Numbered from the stretch's first letter, positions 36,141 through 48,185 are shown. The stretch is 64,000 nucleotides of DNA from Bagarius yarrelli (GCA_005784505.1 VCAZ01000027.1:3328765-3392764); one strand, 5' to 3'. Notes: generated by a model not told the origin, from the sequence alone. A program made the numbers and translations.

Positions 36141-36355
36141 CCAGTCCCAATCCTGGATAAATAAGGAGGGTTTTGTCAGGAAGGGCATCCTACGCAAATG
36201 CAAATCATCCGTCAGAATTTCATACCGGATTGGTCGAGGCCTGGGTTAACAACGCCACCACCGGAGCCATTGACCTACAGGGTGCCGGAAGAATTTGGGC
36301 TACAGTTGGTCGTGTGAATAGACAGAAAGAGAAGAGGAAAGGCAGGAGTGAGACT

Positions 36356-36998
36356 AAGAAAGCTGAATGTTGGGACAATGACAGGGAAAGATAGAGAGCT
36401 GGTTGATTTGATGGAAGAGAAGGAAGGTAGATATAATGTGTGTACAGGAGACCAGGTGGAAGGGTAGCAAGGCTTGTAGTATTGGATCAGGATTTAAGTT
36501 GTTTTATCATGGTGAGGATAGGAAGAGAAATGGGGGTAGGAGTGATACTGAAAGAGGAGGTTGTGAAGAATGTTCGGGAGGTGAAAAGAGTGTCAGACAG
36601 GGTGATGAGTCTGAAGTTAGAAATTGAAGGTTTGATGGTGAATGTTGTAAGTGGTTAGGTTGTGAGTTAGAAGAGAAATAGAGGTTCTGGCGTGAATTAG
36701 ATGAGGTAATGGTGAGTATTCCCAGAGAAGAGAGAGTAGTGATAGTCGCAGACTTTAATGGACATGTTGGTGAGGGTAACAGAGGTGATGAGGAAGTGTT
36801 GGACAGGTTTGGAGTCAGGGAAAGGAACAGTGAAGGACAGATGATACTAGACTTTCCTAAAAGGATGGAGATGGCTGTGGTAAATACTTTTTTCCAGAAG
36901 AGAGAGGAGCATACAGTAACCTATAAGAGTGGAGGAAGGAGCACACAAATACATTACATCTTATGTAGACAAAATGATCTAAAAGAGATTAGTGACTG
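36356..36998 (+). pseudogene. LINE endonuclease domain (broken)
   Basis: Fragments in two frames read LNVGTMTGK, CVQETRWKGSKA, FKLFYHG, then GVILKEE, VKRVSDRVMSLKLEIEG, VVIVADFNGHVGEGNRGDEE and YKSGGRSTQIHYILCR. This is the apurinic endonuclease fold of RTE LINEs. The usual GDFN is ADFN, and the late catalytic motif DYIL is HYIL, a missing key Asp. A frameshift lies near 36535, and stops lie at about 36660. Confidence 0.8.
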
Positions 36999-37005
36999 TA
37001 AAGAC

Positions 37006-37600
37006 TGTGGTGATGGATCGTTTAACAGCCCAGGTCAGACAAGAATCTCCTTGGACAATGATATTTGCAGATGACATTGTGATCTGTAGTGAGAGCAGGT
37101 GGAGGAAAACCTGGAGAGGTGGAGGTTTGCCCTGGAGAAAAGAGGAATGAAAGTCAGTCGTAGCAAGACGGAGTACATGTGTTTGAATAAAAGGGAGGGA
37201 GGTAGAACAGTAAGATTACAGGGTAAGGAGGTGAAGAAGATACAGGAGTTTAAGTACTTGGGGTCGACAGTCCATAGCAATGGAGAGTGTGTAAAATAGG
37301 TAAAGAAGTGAGTACAAGCAGGTTGGAATAGGTGGAGAAACATGTCAGGAGTGGTGTGTGACAGGAGAATATCAGCTAGAATCAAGAAGAAGGTGTACAA
37401 GACAGTGGTAAAACCAGCTATGATGTATGGTTTAGAGTCAGTGGTGCTGAAGAAGAGACAGGTGGCAGAGCTAGAAGTAGCAGAGCTGAAGATGTTGAGG
37501 TTTTCTTTTGGATTGACAAGGTTGGACAGGATTAGAAACGAGTTCATCAGGGGGACGGCTCATGTTAGATGATTTAGGAAAAAAAGTCAGAGAAGCCAGA
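37006..37600 (+). pseudogene. LINE reverse transcriptase C-terminal part (broken)
   Basis: It starts abruptly at VVMDRLTAQVRQESPW and reaches MIFADDIVICSE, the catalytic FADD box, then WRFALEKRGMKVSRSKTEY, FKYLGSTVHSNGEC, the KKVYKTVVKPAMMYGLE thumb region and AELEVAELKMLRF. Frame changes lie near 37075 and 37300. The fingers and palm upstream of FADD are deleted. Confidence 0.82.
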
Positions 37601-37844
37601 TTAAGGTGGTTTGGACATGTACAGAGGAGGGATAGCGATAGATTGGTAGGAGGATGTTATAAATGAAGCAGAAGGCAAAGAGAAATACCAAAGAAGAGGT
37701 ATGTTCGATAAACAAGGACATGAAGTTAGTGGGTGTGAGTGAAGAGTATGTAGAAAATAAGGTTAGGTGGAGAAAGATGATTCGCTGTGGCGACCCCTAA
37801 AAGGGAACAACCGAAAGGAGAAGAAAAGATATATATATATATAC

Positions 37845-39540
37845 GATGAAAGAAAATAGATATTTTGTATAGCTTTTTATAATTGCCTATAATTACCGGG
37901 TTAAAACGAGTCACAACCTGTTGCCGAAAAATGTGGATGTGCAACTGTTGCCACACACATATTCTTGTGTGTTATCAGTTTTGCTAACCTAACAGGTGTG
38001 AATAGATGATAGCAGTTAATATCTGTCTACTTTTAGCATTTTAGGTTAAATTCATCAAATTGGGGGGAAAAAACAACAAAAAAGGTTGACGGGTTTTTTT
38101 TTGTAATTTTGTCTGTACACAGTTTGTAAGGAAGCCATTAAAATGTATCTCTAACACAATAACTTTGTTGAAAAAGACAAAAGTGTTTGAACAAACTATT
38201 TATGCTAAATAATAATTACGATTATTTTTACTACAATGTCTGCAGTCTGGACCCCATGTACATCGCCAAATGCTGACTTTCTCTTGCCGTGTTTTTCTGA
38301 CTTTATTTTTCTTTTCAATAAGTAAAAAATTAAGGTCATCTGACTAACTTTAATTAAAATCATTTCTTTAATTAAAATCATTAAAAGTTGTGCTATTTTT
38401 TTGGATTGTGTTTGTAGCATTTGACTAAATCTGAAAAAAGTTTAAGGTGCTATACAGGTCAGAATTCATCCTGCTTCTTCTATCAGCAATTATATCATCC
38501 AGTTTCTTCAACTGCCATGCAAGTCTATGCTGTAACCCTTCCTGCACTATGTTTTGCAGATGATGTGGGTTGCTTTGAATTAACGTCTCTATTCTCGTTT
38601 CTTCCTATTTTTCGGCTAACAGTTTATCTGTCCAACTAATTATGCTCCAGAACTAGAGAAATGTGTTGTTAAAAGATGTGTTGTAGCAAAATCTCATCTT
38701 CCTATTTTTAACTCTTGCTAATGCTTACCAGAGTCTGGAGGCGAATGCCCTTTTAAAATACACTAAAACAATTCCTAAGTACACATTTGATGCTGTATTG
38801 TATTGTATAATGTATTTTACATATGAAAACAATGAATATCCAATAAAATAAGGGTGGGTTAAAATTGAGGAATAATATGGAGAATAAGTGAGCATAATGT
38901 AGCAGCTGCATGAAAAGGTTGGGTGAGCTGGAGGAATGAGCACCTGATGAATTGGGAGTGTGTCTGGCAGCGCTGAGTGGCTGGTCTGATGACAGCTTGT
39001 GAGTAGGAGGAAGGGAAACACAACCACAAGAAGCAAGGACAAGACACAGACAAGGAGAGCCAGCTGGGCTGAAAACATGTGCTCAAAAGAATTGGCTATC
39101 TATACTAGGGATACACACATTAGATGTATTATCAGATTCCAATGTTATTTTTTTTTTGGCAATAGTATAGATCTAGCCATCATCAAGCCATGCAAGACTT
39201 CTTGTAGGGAAACTGTGTTGTATATATTTTCTATGTTTGTCACATCTGAAACAAGAAAGAAATGTGTCTTAGAGAAATACAGGCAGACAGAGAAATAGAA
39301 AGAGAGATGATGATGAAGTTGATGGGTGATAATGATGATAGGAAAAGTTGAATGTACAACCACAGCCAGTAAATCACTGAAGCGCTAAAGAGAAGAGTGA
39401 TTTTATGAACTCTCATCCCCCTGCTCTGATTTGTGGAGCTGTTGTAAGGTCATGGACATGTGTGAAGATTTGCTGCAATCACAAGTCTTCTGGTTCTGCA
39501 ACACATAAATCATCCTGGAGACACACTGTAATGCTGCAAA
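37845..39540. other. No gene recognised
   Basis: AT-rich. Frames at 38421-38639 and 38999-39298 have no supported family. Confidence 0.5.
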
Positions 39541-39561
39541 AAAGAGGACACAGAGAGAGGC

Positions 39562-39578
39562 GGGGGGGGGGGGGGGGG
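39562..39578. repeat. 17-G homopolymer
   Basis: A run of 17 G directly before a GA tract. Polymerase slippage makes its true length uncertain. Confidence 0.9.
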
Positions 39579-39590
39579 TATAAGAGTGGG

Positions 39591-39668
39591 GAGGAAGAGA
39601 AAAAGAGAGAGAGAAATAGACAGAGAGAGAGTGAGAGAGAAAGAGAGAGAGAAATAGACAGAGAGAGT

Positions 39669-39740
<72 letters not shown>

Positions 39741-39757
39741 AAGAGAGAGAGAGAAAG
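39591..39757. repeat. Long (GA)n tract
   Basis: About 167 bp of GA with GAAATAGACAGA variants in its left half and a pure core at 39681-39736. Confidence 0.92.
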
Positions 39758-39779
39758 ACAGACAGATGGCAGGAACACT

Positions 39780-40465
39780 TTGGGAGAAACAGGCAAGTGA
39801 AGCAGGGCAGGATTATGCACTGATAAAATATTGGATGACAGGATAGACAAGTTATCAAGTGGTGTGTTATGCAAGTTCAAACAAAGATACTATAAAATCT
39901 ACAATAAAGATGTGGTCAAGTATGTGAAATAATGTGTCTTCTCTTTTTTAAAGAGCACTCAGTTTAGAAGATAATAACTGAAGAGGGAGAAGAAGTGAAC
40001 ATATCAGTAAATACAGGCGCCACCCATGGACTCACATTCAATCAATTTTTCACTCCAGGGAGTGAAACAAACAGTTACATTATGTAAAGCCTTCTGTGTG
40101 AGCAAAACAACTTGACATCAGTGTACAGGAATTACAGCTTCAACCTGAGAAATCGTTGGTAATTTCCATAAGTTACTATAAAATATCACACATTAGCTTT
40201 TTTTTTTTACTTTTCTATGCAAATGTTATGTAGTTGATTGTTCGTTTTTTTTCTGGATACAGGATTTTCCCTCTTACTCAAGTAACTTAAAATATTTATA
40301 CTTTTACTGATATTTGTAGGTATGATATCATAGCTATGACAGACTATAAAACCTCCCTTCAGGTTAATAAATATGGATGCTTTGCAAGCACACAAGCCAA
40401 ACTATGCTTACTTACATGCTACAAGCTGGAAGTACTGAAAATCAGCCCGCCAGTTTGGTAATGGA
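39780..40465. other. No gene recognised
   Basis: AT-rich sequence. No repeat or frame is supported. Confidence 0.5.
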
Positions 40466-40469
40466 TTTC

Positions 40470-40856
40470 TGATAGATTGCAAGCACTTTGGGTCGGCAAA
40501 TATGTTAAACCTTTATTCACCCTCAGCGCTGGAGCCCCCCAAGGTTGTGTTCTGAGCCCCCTTCTGTACTTACTGTACACCTATGACTGTGGGGCTGATC
40601 TCCTGATTGCCAACAATGATAAGTCCTGTCACATCAAGGCCACAGTTAAAAAGGCTCGACAGCATTTTTATCACCTCCAGCACTTAAGTGACATTAAAAT
40701 GCTCGTCAGTTGCTCAGATCCTTTCACACCTGCACCACGGAGAGCATTCTGACGGTAAGCACCACAGCCTAGTTCAGAAACAGCACCCAGTAGGACTGAC
40801 TACTGGTGCAATTAGCCGCACTGAGCTCCCTGACCTGCACTCTATCTACAGGGTGA
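40470..40856 (+). pseudogene. L2-type LINE reverse transcriptase fragment
   Basis: The motif TLSAGAPQGCVLSPLLYLLYTYDC is the GAPQGCVLSPLLY block of L2/Jockey-like reverse transcriptases. After an internal deletion, VKKARQHFYHLQHL matches the later VKKAQQRLYFLRRL region, followed by a frame-shifted ESILT segment and a LPDLHSIY motif. The FADD box is deleted. The copy is dead. Confidence 0.8.
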
Positions 40857-40890
40857 GGTGCTGGCGCAGTGGTTAAGGTGCGTAATGGCT
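40853..40890 (+). mobile_element. SINE head fragment
   Basis: GTGCTGGCGCAGTGGTTAAG fits a tRNA-derived A-box region and abuts the LINE fragment. The body is not recognised. Confidence 0.4.
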
Positions 40891-41215
40891 TTCTGGCACA
40901 GAGCATACATGCATTTATTGCACAGGACCTACACTTTACACATTACCTCCCCCAAATCCTAGTATTTATATGCAGGGGTTTTCAAACCTTTTTGTTAGCC
41001 GAACCCTATGACCTAATAATTTACTTAAAGTACCCACCGAGATTTAAAGTATATATTTCAATAATTTAATACCACCTTTACATAGCACATCTACATATTT
41101 ACTGATTTGTCCATTCGCAGAATAAAACACTGGTATCTATTTATAAAAGTCTCCTAGGTCTGCTTCCCATATAGCTTCAGGTTCTTCTACATTAAAATTC
41201 CAACAGTTACAATCT

Positions 41216-41640
41216 TCAATCACAAGATTTTTTGACATTGTCCGGTTTGAAAGTTAGAATGGATTTGGGAAAGAGAGCTTTTAAAAATGCTGCCCCCTCA
41301 CCTGGAACAACTGTCAAAGAGACTCGGATTTGAAGGAGCTGGTTTCATTTAACACTTTTAAAGAAAGTCTGAGTACATTTTAAATTGGAACTTCTAGCTG
41401 TAGATGTTTGAATTAAGTAAAGTTTTTTTGGTACCTGGTTCTATATGTTTGTTTTGTGCTGATTGTGATTAATGTCTTAATGGTGTGATGTAGGTTTTCA
41501 TGGTGTTTTTGTCTATGAGAAAATTGTTATGTATTCTGTAACTGTACTGCTGCTATCTTGGACAGGACACTCTTGCAAAATAGATTTTTAATTCCTGGTA
41601 AAATAAATAAAGATTAATAATAATAATAAAATAAAGATTA
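41216..41640 (+). mobile_element. LINE 3' end (Rex/L2-like)
   Basis: A decayed C-terminal frame (LGKRAFKNAAPSPGTT) is followed by a 3' UTR with ATCTTGGACAGGACACTCTT, GCAAAATAGATTTTTAATTC, CTGGTAAAATAAATAAAG and an ATAATAATA tail. This is the usual end of a common fish LINE. Confidence 0.65.
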
Positions 41641-41644
41641 ATAA

Positions 41645-42510
41645 TAATAATAATAATAATAAAAAAATCTGTAGTATTTATTGTTATCACACACACACAC
41701 ACACACAGTTTGTTGTCACATGACACAAATTAAGCTGATAATTTATGTTTTTGTTAGTGCATTTTATTTAAAATATTTGTTTAATTTATTTTATAATTAT
41801 ATTGTTATCAACTCAGAAACTCCCTGCAATTCTCTTATAAACCCCCAGGAGTTTTGAGAACCCCACTTTTTAATTTCACTATTTTGCTTTTATTAAAAAA
41901 AAGCAAAGCTAAGACATTATAAAAAGCATTTTACTGCATATTGTACTATGTATGATTCAGTATGTGAGACTTGAATTCATAAACTTGAATTTGGTTTGGT
42001 TACATTTTACTGAAAATGGCCAATAAACCTACCTGATCATTGCATATTCTATATTCTCTGGCATGACTTTAAAGAGCACTTCAATCAGGGAAGGAATGAT
42101 TTGATGACAATAACTTGCACTTAAATAGTATTACAGACTTACTGATATTCGTCTAAATCTTTTTCTAAGGTTGGTAGTGCTTTGGAGGAAAAAATGAAGA
42201 AATAAAAAGGAGAAATAAGTCCTATCACATAGTGTATTATCAGGTGGGGCTGGCAAAAGCTTCTTTCAGTGGATTACTTTTCAAAATATAATAACATAAA
42301 TGATGGAACACAGTCTTTTTTCCCCAAATAATGGAGGCATGAGCTAGCTAATAAATTGTAAAAGAACTTAAAAAAATAAAGAAATTGTAAAATATTTTAA
42401 TTGAAAGTGATGGTATTTCTCATGTCACATAAATTTAGCCTGGATTTGATTCAATAGCTGCGTAAAATCATAAAAACAATGTTTGGGTACGTCCTTTTAT
42501 AAACTTGCCC
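41645..42510. other. No gene recognised; CA tract
   Basis: A CA tract at 41687-41706, then AT-rich sequence. Confidence 0.55.
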
Positions 42511-42514
42511 TGAA

Positions 42515-42808
42515 GCATGTGCGTAATCTGACCGATCAGAAAGCATTAAGTTAAGGAAGGGTGACGTCATCGACCAGGAATTTATGCTATATAAGCATGT
42601 GCAGTACCACATCTTACAGCAGGGATGCTGGACCCACGTCGCCGTAGTACCTTATCACTGTCTTAGTGTTATGGATAAGTGTTTACTCTGAAGAAAAAGA
42701 GCTTACCATGGTGCAGTGATGCTTGTCTTTATGTACCATTACTAACTGGTGAACGATATCATCCTTCCGAGATATAATGCTTTCTGATTGGTCAGATTAC
42801 GCACGTGC
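42515..42808. mobile_element. Foldback element with CRE and TATA-like motifs
   Basis: The end arms 42515-42548 and 42775-42808 are inverted copies with 32 of 34 matches (GCATGTGCGTAATCTGACC with GCACGTGCGTAATCTGACC on the other strand). Similarity continues more weakly to 42579 and 42746 (GGAAGG and ACCAG blocks). Between them are TGACGTCA (42562-42569) and, about 25 bp on, CTATATAAGC. The family is unknown to me, and no clear target duplication is seen. Confidence 0.7.
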
Positions 42809-42814
42809 TATTGA

Positions 42815-43772
42815 AGGTTACTGAATATTTATGTTCTGTAGATATGGGTTCAACTTTCTTGGAATATCCCATGTAATATAGAAATTAGAGAAATAATTCA
42901 ATCAAGCACATGCCAAACGAAACAGTTAATTGATGAAACCTAGCTGACACTATACATTTTTCAAAAATAATTGCGCTTCTTGAAGACAAGCAGCTTCTTT
43001 ATGCTTCATTGGTCCTCAATGTTTAGATCAGCATCCAACCCCAACAGCTGGGCTGGAGATTTCTCAGACAAAATACACATTAATCATTGTATAATCTGAT
43101 ATGATCAGTAGAATCAAAAGCATATTCTGCAATCACACACTTTTGATTTTTTTTCAATTAAGCAGGTTATCTTATTTTATTGTAGTAAATGTAAATGTGT
43201 TTTTGCAATAATTAGATTTTTATTATAGTTTTAATCTTTATGTTACTAATAGTATTTCATTTTCATATAAGTTTGTTATAAAATAAAAAGATAATTTGAG
43301 AAGTTGTCAAATAACAAAATCGCAACACACCTATTGCCATAATTCAGTGATTGAGTTTTTCCAAATTCCACCTGTTTATAATATACTGTACATATGGAGT
43401 CTGTTGGTATCACAACTCATAACAAATAATCCCAATGTCTACAGCACAGGTTATCAGAAAGCGAATCTGGCAAAACACAGTAATTACTGCCAGAGCTTTA
43501 TACTGCATTATAGCTTTGCCGAGAAAAGGCATGTCTCTATAATGAGACAGCGCTCAGTGGGTTACAGTTCATTAATGTGGACATTTTTGCTATTGTGGCC
43601 ATGCTACAGAAAGAACAAACAGATGAACTCAAATGTAGTGATCAATACACATCAGTGATTTCTCGCTTTAAACAGAAAACAAAGATTTGCAACAAAAAAT
43701 TATTGAATAAAAATACAGTTAAAATAAAGCAGAAAATAAAGCAAAAATAAAACGAAAAAGACAGGACATGAA

Positions 43773-43811
<39 letters not shown>

Positions 43812-46195
43812 CTTTCACACAATGTACTCATTCAAATTATATAAAACATAGATTAAATATACATTAGGGTGAAAAGTGCATCATCGAGTATACTAGGGTT
43901 GGGCTGAGTTTCACTAAATTTGATGGCAATATGAGAGCGCCCGAAGGCCTGCACGGACAGATATGTTGGCTGCAGTTCAATCTAAAGGAAAGTGTATTTG
44001 CCAGCTGTCAGTCTTTACCATGCATACTATATCATCCTCTTTATCAAACTTACCAATTTATGTGGCTTAATGCAGTTTTAGAAAAATAACAGTCGTTCTG
44101 TTCCTGGTTCTTTCTTTATTAAGCATTAATTGCTTAAAGTATCGATTAAGGCTTAATTCTTAAAACATGAAACATCTGGAGAGAAATGACGAAGCAAGTT
44201 GCCAGGAAATAAAAAAAAAAGATCCCTGATTTTTCACTATAGACGCAGCAGTGTTCAGAACACTGCATCTAGTATAATCCAGTTGTGTTGAATACTGTGA
44301 TATAGATCTAATCGCACATTTGTACAGTGGACTGCAGCTGTAAAGTATCAGAATCGCAGTCGTATCAAATGATGTGAGTTCTATAGTAAACAATTATTAG
44401 TTATGTTAACTTTTAGGATCTTTACATTCGATTTTATTAATTAGTTAGTGATAATAACATGTTCCCCGCTATTAGGAGGAGCGAATATAATAATAAAAAT
44501 GAAATCAGTCAGTAAACTTTGATATTCAACAATCCACTTAAGTTCTTTTGAAAGAATTTGGAAAAAGATTTTTATGATTCATGTTTAAAATTATAACTTA
44601 TTGGGTTTTGTAATAATAAAAAAAAGATTTTATCATTTATGCATCAACCAGGACAGCTTTCAGCTGCTTCAGGGTTCTTTTTTCTTTAATTTCTTTTATA
44701 ATAGCTTGTGGGTTTTCATAAGTATTTTCTCTAAAAGTATTCTTTGAAAAACATCTGCTCTTACCATCATTCTTTCTATGTAAGTTAACCTCGAGTAAAT
44801 TAAAACAGTGTATAATTATTATTTTTATTATAATTATTATTGTTACCTGAGTGCTAACGTTGTGTCTTTTTATTAAATACACATGCAGGTGGTGTGAGGG
44901 GGAAAAAAGCCTTATGTAATTAATATGGTAGCAGAATCTTCTGCCATCATCAGGCCAAAGAAAGAATTGCAGTGTGTTTATTAATATTGTTAATTATATT
45001 ATTTTAGTGTACATTCCATGATTTAAGCCCTAAAAAAATGAATCTATCCAGGTTTTGTATTTGGTCCTGGAGAAGTGACACATTTCTATTATGTTAAGCT
45101 TCTGGGCAGTCTGGGCTCAATCTCAGAACATTTTATTTAGAACACTAGGCTATATTATAGTCTTTAATTTTAACAACAAATACTAATATTAACACCCAGA
45201 AACTTTCTTTGCTTGATAACTCCAAATTACTACACAACACATTCGAGTAATCTAAAGTCTGCTCCCAGTGACCTATTCCGCTTATGTGTAGCATAAAAAA
45301 CTCATCCAAACAGACATATACAGGACTGTGTGGTAGGTGTGCCGATGATTCATTGTGTGGATTGTTACATGCTGTGACTGGCAAAGCAGAATGTCAGAAT
45401 TCACACTTAGCACTTCTAGTGTGGTCACTTTGGATTGTATGATCTGTTCCAGCAGGATCTGGCACATGTGAATGAATTTTAATAGGGTTATAATTTTAAT
45501 AGGGTTATAATACTATGGTTAAAGTTTGGCCTCTATGCCAAATTTATTGCAACTTAAATGTTACCGCTTACACCCACAATCAAGTCGTAGCACTAGTTTA
45601 TTAGATATAGATACTATAAGGAGAGACAGGTATACACTGTATACTCCTAGCCCTCTCACAGAAAAGAGAGATAAAAAAAAAAACTTAGCCTGGGACAAAT
45701 AATGTCATATTTTTTGGCTGAGCATCCAATCACAGTTCATTATCACAATCCTGTCCGTCCCGCTGCGTGCCAGCTGTGTCTTGAAACTGGGACGGAAAGG
45801 TTTGTAAATGAGTGCGAAATAATGATTTGTGTGGCATAACCAGGTTGAGAGCAGTGCTGCTTTAAGAGGGAATATTGCAATTCTATTCAAGGTCACACTG
45901 CAATATGAAGTCAATATGTCTAATTAAACTACAGGGACCCTATTTTAGTGTCATCGAGAATTGTGATTAGGTTTTTGCTCTTAGACAGAGAAAGCAATGA
46001 AAACCACAACAATAAAAGAGGAGACAGTGACTCGTTTGCAAAGCAATCAGTGAGTTACTGACATTACTTCATAATGCAGTGTAGCCTGTAAGTGATGAGC
46101 TATGGAGTTCATTCTATGGAGTTCCAGTCATTCAAAAATATTCTTAAAAATATTCACACACATATATATATATATAAGAAACATAAGTGTATAAG
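42815..46195. other. No gene recognised
   Basis: A CA tract at 43774-43809. A 120-codon open frame at 43296-43658 has no family features but lies in a mixed-composition stretch that might be conserved noncoding. A small TA run lies near 46163. Confidence 0.45.
43774..43809. repeat. (CA)n microsatellite
   Basis: About 36 bp of pure CA. Confidence 0.9.
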
Positions 46196-46456
46196 TGTCT
46201 CCAAGTCAATCACACTTCTGTGAAATCAAACTGCCCACTTAGGAAGCAACACTGATTGACAATCAATTTAAACATGCTGTTGTGCGAATGGAATAGACAA
46301 CAGGTGGAAATTATATAGGCAGTTAGCAAGACACCCCCAATAAAGGAGTGGTTCTGCAGGTGGTGACCACAGACCACTTCTCAGTTCCTCTGCTCTATGG
46401 CTGATGTTTTGGTCACTTTTGAATGCTGGCGGTGCTTTTTTTACTCTAGTGGTAGC

Positions 46457-47668
46457 ATGAGACGGAGTCTACAACCCACACAAGTGGCTCAGGTAGTGCA
46501 GCTCATCCAGGACGACACATCAATGCGAGCTGTGGCAAGAAGGTTTGCTGTGTCTGTCAGCGTAGTGTCCAGAGCATGGAGGCGCTACCGGGAGACAGGC
46601 CAGTACATCAGGAGATGTGGAGGAGGCCGTAGGAGGGCAACAACCCAGCAGCAGGACCGCTACTACCTCCGCCTTTGTGTGCAAGGAGGAACAGGAGGAA
46701 CACTGCCAGAGCCCTGCAAAATGACCTCCAGCAGGCCACAAATGTGCATGTGTCTGCTCAAACGGTCAGAAACAGACTCCATGAGGGTGGTATGAGGGCC
46801 CGACGTCCACAGGTGGGGGTTGTGCTTACAGCCCAACACCGTGCAGGACATTTGGCATTTGCCAGAGAACACCAAGATTGGCAAATTCGCCACTGGCGCC
46901 CTGTGCTCTTCACAGATAAAAGCAGGTTCACACTGAGCACATGTGACAGACGTGACAGAGTCTGGAGACGCCGTGGAGAACGTTCTGCCTGCCGCCTGCA
47001 ACATCCTCCAGCATGACCGGTTTTGGCAGAGGGTCAGTAATGGTGTGGGGTGGCATGGCATTTCTTTGGAGGGCCGCACAGCCCTCCCTGTGCTCGCCAG
47101 AGGTAGCCTGACTGCCATTAGGTACCGAGATGAGATCTTCAGACCACTTGTGAGACCATATGCTGGTGCGGTTGCCCCTGGGTTCCTCCTAATGCAAGAC
47201 AATGCTAGACCTCATGTGGCTGGAGTGTGTCAGCAGTTCCTGCAAGACGAAGGCATTGATGCTATGGACTGGCCCGCCCGTTTCCCCCAGACCTGAATCC
47301 AATTGAGCACATCTGGGACATCATGTCTCACTCACTTCATCCACCAATGCCACGTTGCACCACAGACTGTCCAGGAGTTGGCGGATGCTTTAGTCCAGGT
47401 CTGGGAGGAGATCCCTCAGGACATTACATTTACATTTACATTTGCAGCATTTGGCAGAACGCCCTTATCCAGAGCGACTTACATTATTCCTTGTTATACA
47501 ACTGAGCAATTGAGGGCCTTGCTCAGGGGCCCAACAGTGGTGGCTTGGTGGAGCTGGGAATCGAACCTTCGGGTTGGTAATCCAACACCTTAACCATGAG
47601 CCACCACTTCCCCACATCCAGTAGCGGCCATCCGCTACCTCATCAGGAGCATGCCCAGCCAGGCGTTG
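46457..47668 (+). pseudogene. Tc1 transposase, copy 1 (multiple breaks)
   Basis: From the ATG at 46457: MRRSLQPTQVAQVVQLIQ, a paired-like helix-turn-helix with MRAVARRFAVSVSVVSRAWR and a GGRRR linker, then TVRNRLHEGGMRARRPQ. The DDE domain shows LFTDKSRFTL (first Asp), LMQDNARPHVAGV (second Asp) and, after a frameshift, LNPIEHIWDIM (Glu). Breaks include a 3-bp and a 2-bp duplication near 46663-46680, extra bases near 46985, a GGCAT duplication near 47050 and an extra base near 47285. The SINE splits the C-terminal region. Confidence 0.85.
47421..47614 (-). mobile_element. tRNA-derived SINE, family S1, inserted in Tc1 copy 1
   Basis: CATTTACATTTACATTTGC, GCATTTGGCAGAACGCCCTT, AGAGCGACTTACATTATTCC, CAACTGAGCAATTGAGGGC, CTTGGTGGAGCTGGGAATCG and CTTAACCATGAGCCACCACT. 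It is inserted between CCCTCAGGA and the CCATCCGC part of the transposase, with a few extra bases (TCCAGTAG) on the right. No clean target duplication is visible. Confidence 0.85.
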
Positions 47669-47669
47669 C

Positions 47670-48185
47670 CCACAACTCCAAACCTCTACAGTACAACCGC
47701 AACTGTACCACATACATCATTTGTAGAATTAATGTTTATCTAAAATAACATACATAATACATTTAAAGGCTGTTAGCCAGCGCTACCGCCCGTCGGCACT
47801 GGTCTGGAAGTGGCAAACAAACACTTTCCTGGGCTAACCAAGCTAGTTAGCTTTGCGGTTAGCCGACCTCTCTTTACGATGTCTAACTTTTCTGGACAAA
47901 TCTGCCTTAAAAACATATTTTCAAGTATGTCTGGGACTAAGTCAATTCCTCCTTCTCCGACAGCCATTGTGGGCGTAATAATTCTATACAAACGTGTTTC
48001 GCTAGTTGGGCTTGGCTGTAACAGTTTTGCTCTGATCAACCAATCAGAGGATGGAAAAATGCTGATGCTTAGCACTACTGATTCTAAAGGTCCCAGTCAC
48101 ATTAGCTTAACATGGCAGCACCATGATTAGATTTACATGGCGTTAGATTGTAGAGGCTGAAATCTGATTGGACAAAAAAATCTAA
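47670..48185. repeat. Probable interspersed repeat of unknown class
   Basis: A mixed-composition block with open frames on both strands (47810-48130 plus, 106 codons; 47773-48075 minus, 100 codons). It contains GGACAAATCTGCCTTAAAA and ATCAACCAATCAGAGGATGG. I have the impression that such strings recur in fish genomes, but I cannot name the family or choose a coding strand. Confidence 0.35.

Larger units (their letters stand above)
36141..37828 (+). mobile_element. RTE-clade LINE, internally deleted
   Basis: The 5' block has GGGTTTTGTCAGGAAGGGCA. The 3' end has CGCTGTGGCGACCCCTAAAA and GGGAACAACCGAAAGGAGAA, then an AT repeat. Both are typical of a common fish RTE-type (BovB/craniofacial development protein 2-like) LINE. 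The endonuclease part and the end of the reverse transcriptase are present; about two thirds of the polymerase between them is missing. Frameshifts and stops show that it is dead. Confidence 0.82.
46200..47668 (+). mobile_element. Tc1 transposon, family C, copy 1 (3' truncated)
   Basis: It begins TCCAAGTCAATCACACTTCT, the same point at which copy 2 (50779-52316, opposite strand) begins. It carries a broken transposase, is interrupted by an S1 SINE at 47421-47614, resumes as CATCCGCTACCTCATCAGG, and loses similarity near 47668. The 3' terminal repeat seen in copy 2 (CACTGCTCC at the outer end) is absent. Confidence 0.85.

Noticed and set aside
37035..37547. Minus-strand frame of 170 codons
   Set aside because: It is the antisense shadow of the RTE reverse transcriptase fragment, which has clear family motifs on the plus strand.
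38421..38639. LCFADDVGCFE-like peptide suggesting a reverse transcriptase
   Set aside because: No neighbouring polymerase motifs in any frame, so it is probably chance.
43296..43658. 120-codon open frame
   Set aside because: No family motif, no splice or promoter context, and AT-rich codon use typical of chance frames.
46663..47202. Minus-strand frame of 179 codons over Tc1 copy 1, and plus-strand frames of 134 and 161 codons over copy 2
   Set aside because: They are antisense shadows of the transposase. The DDE motifs are in the other strand.
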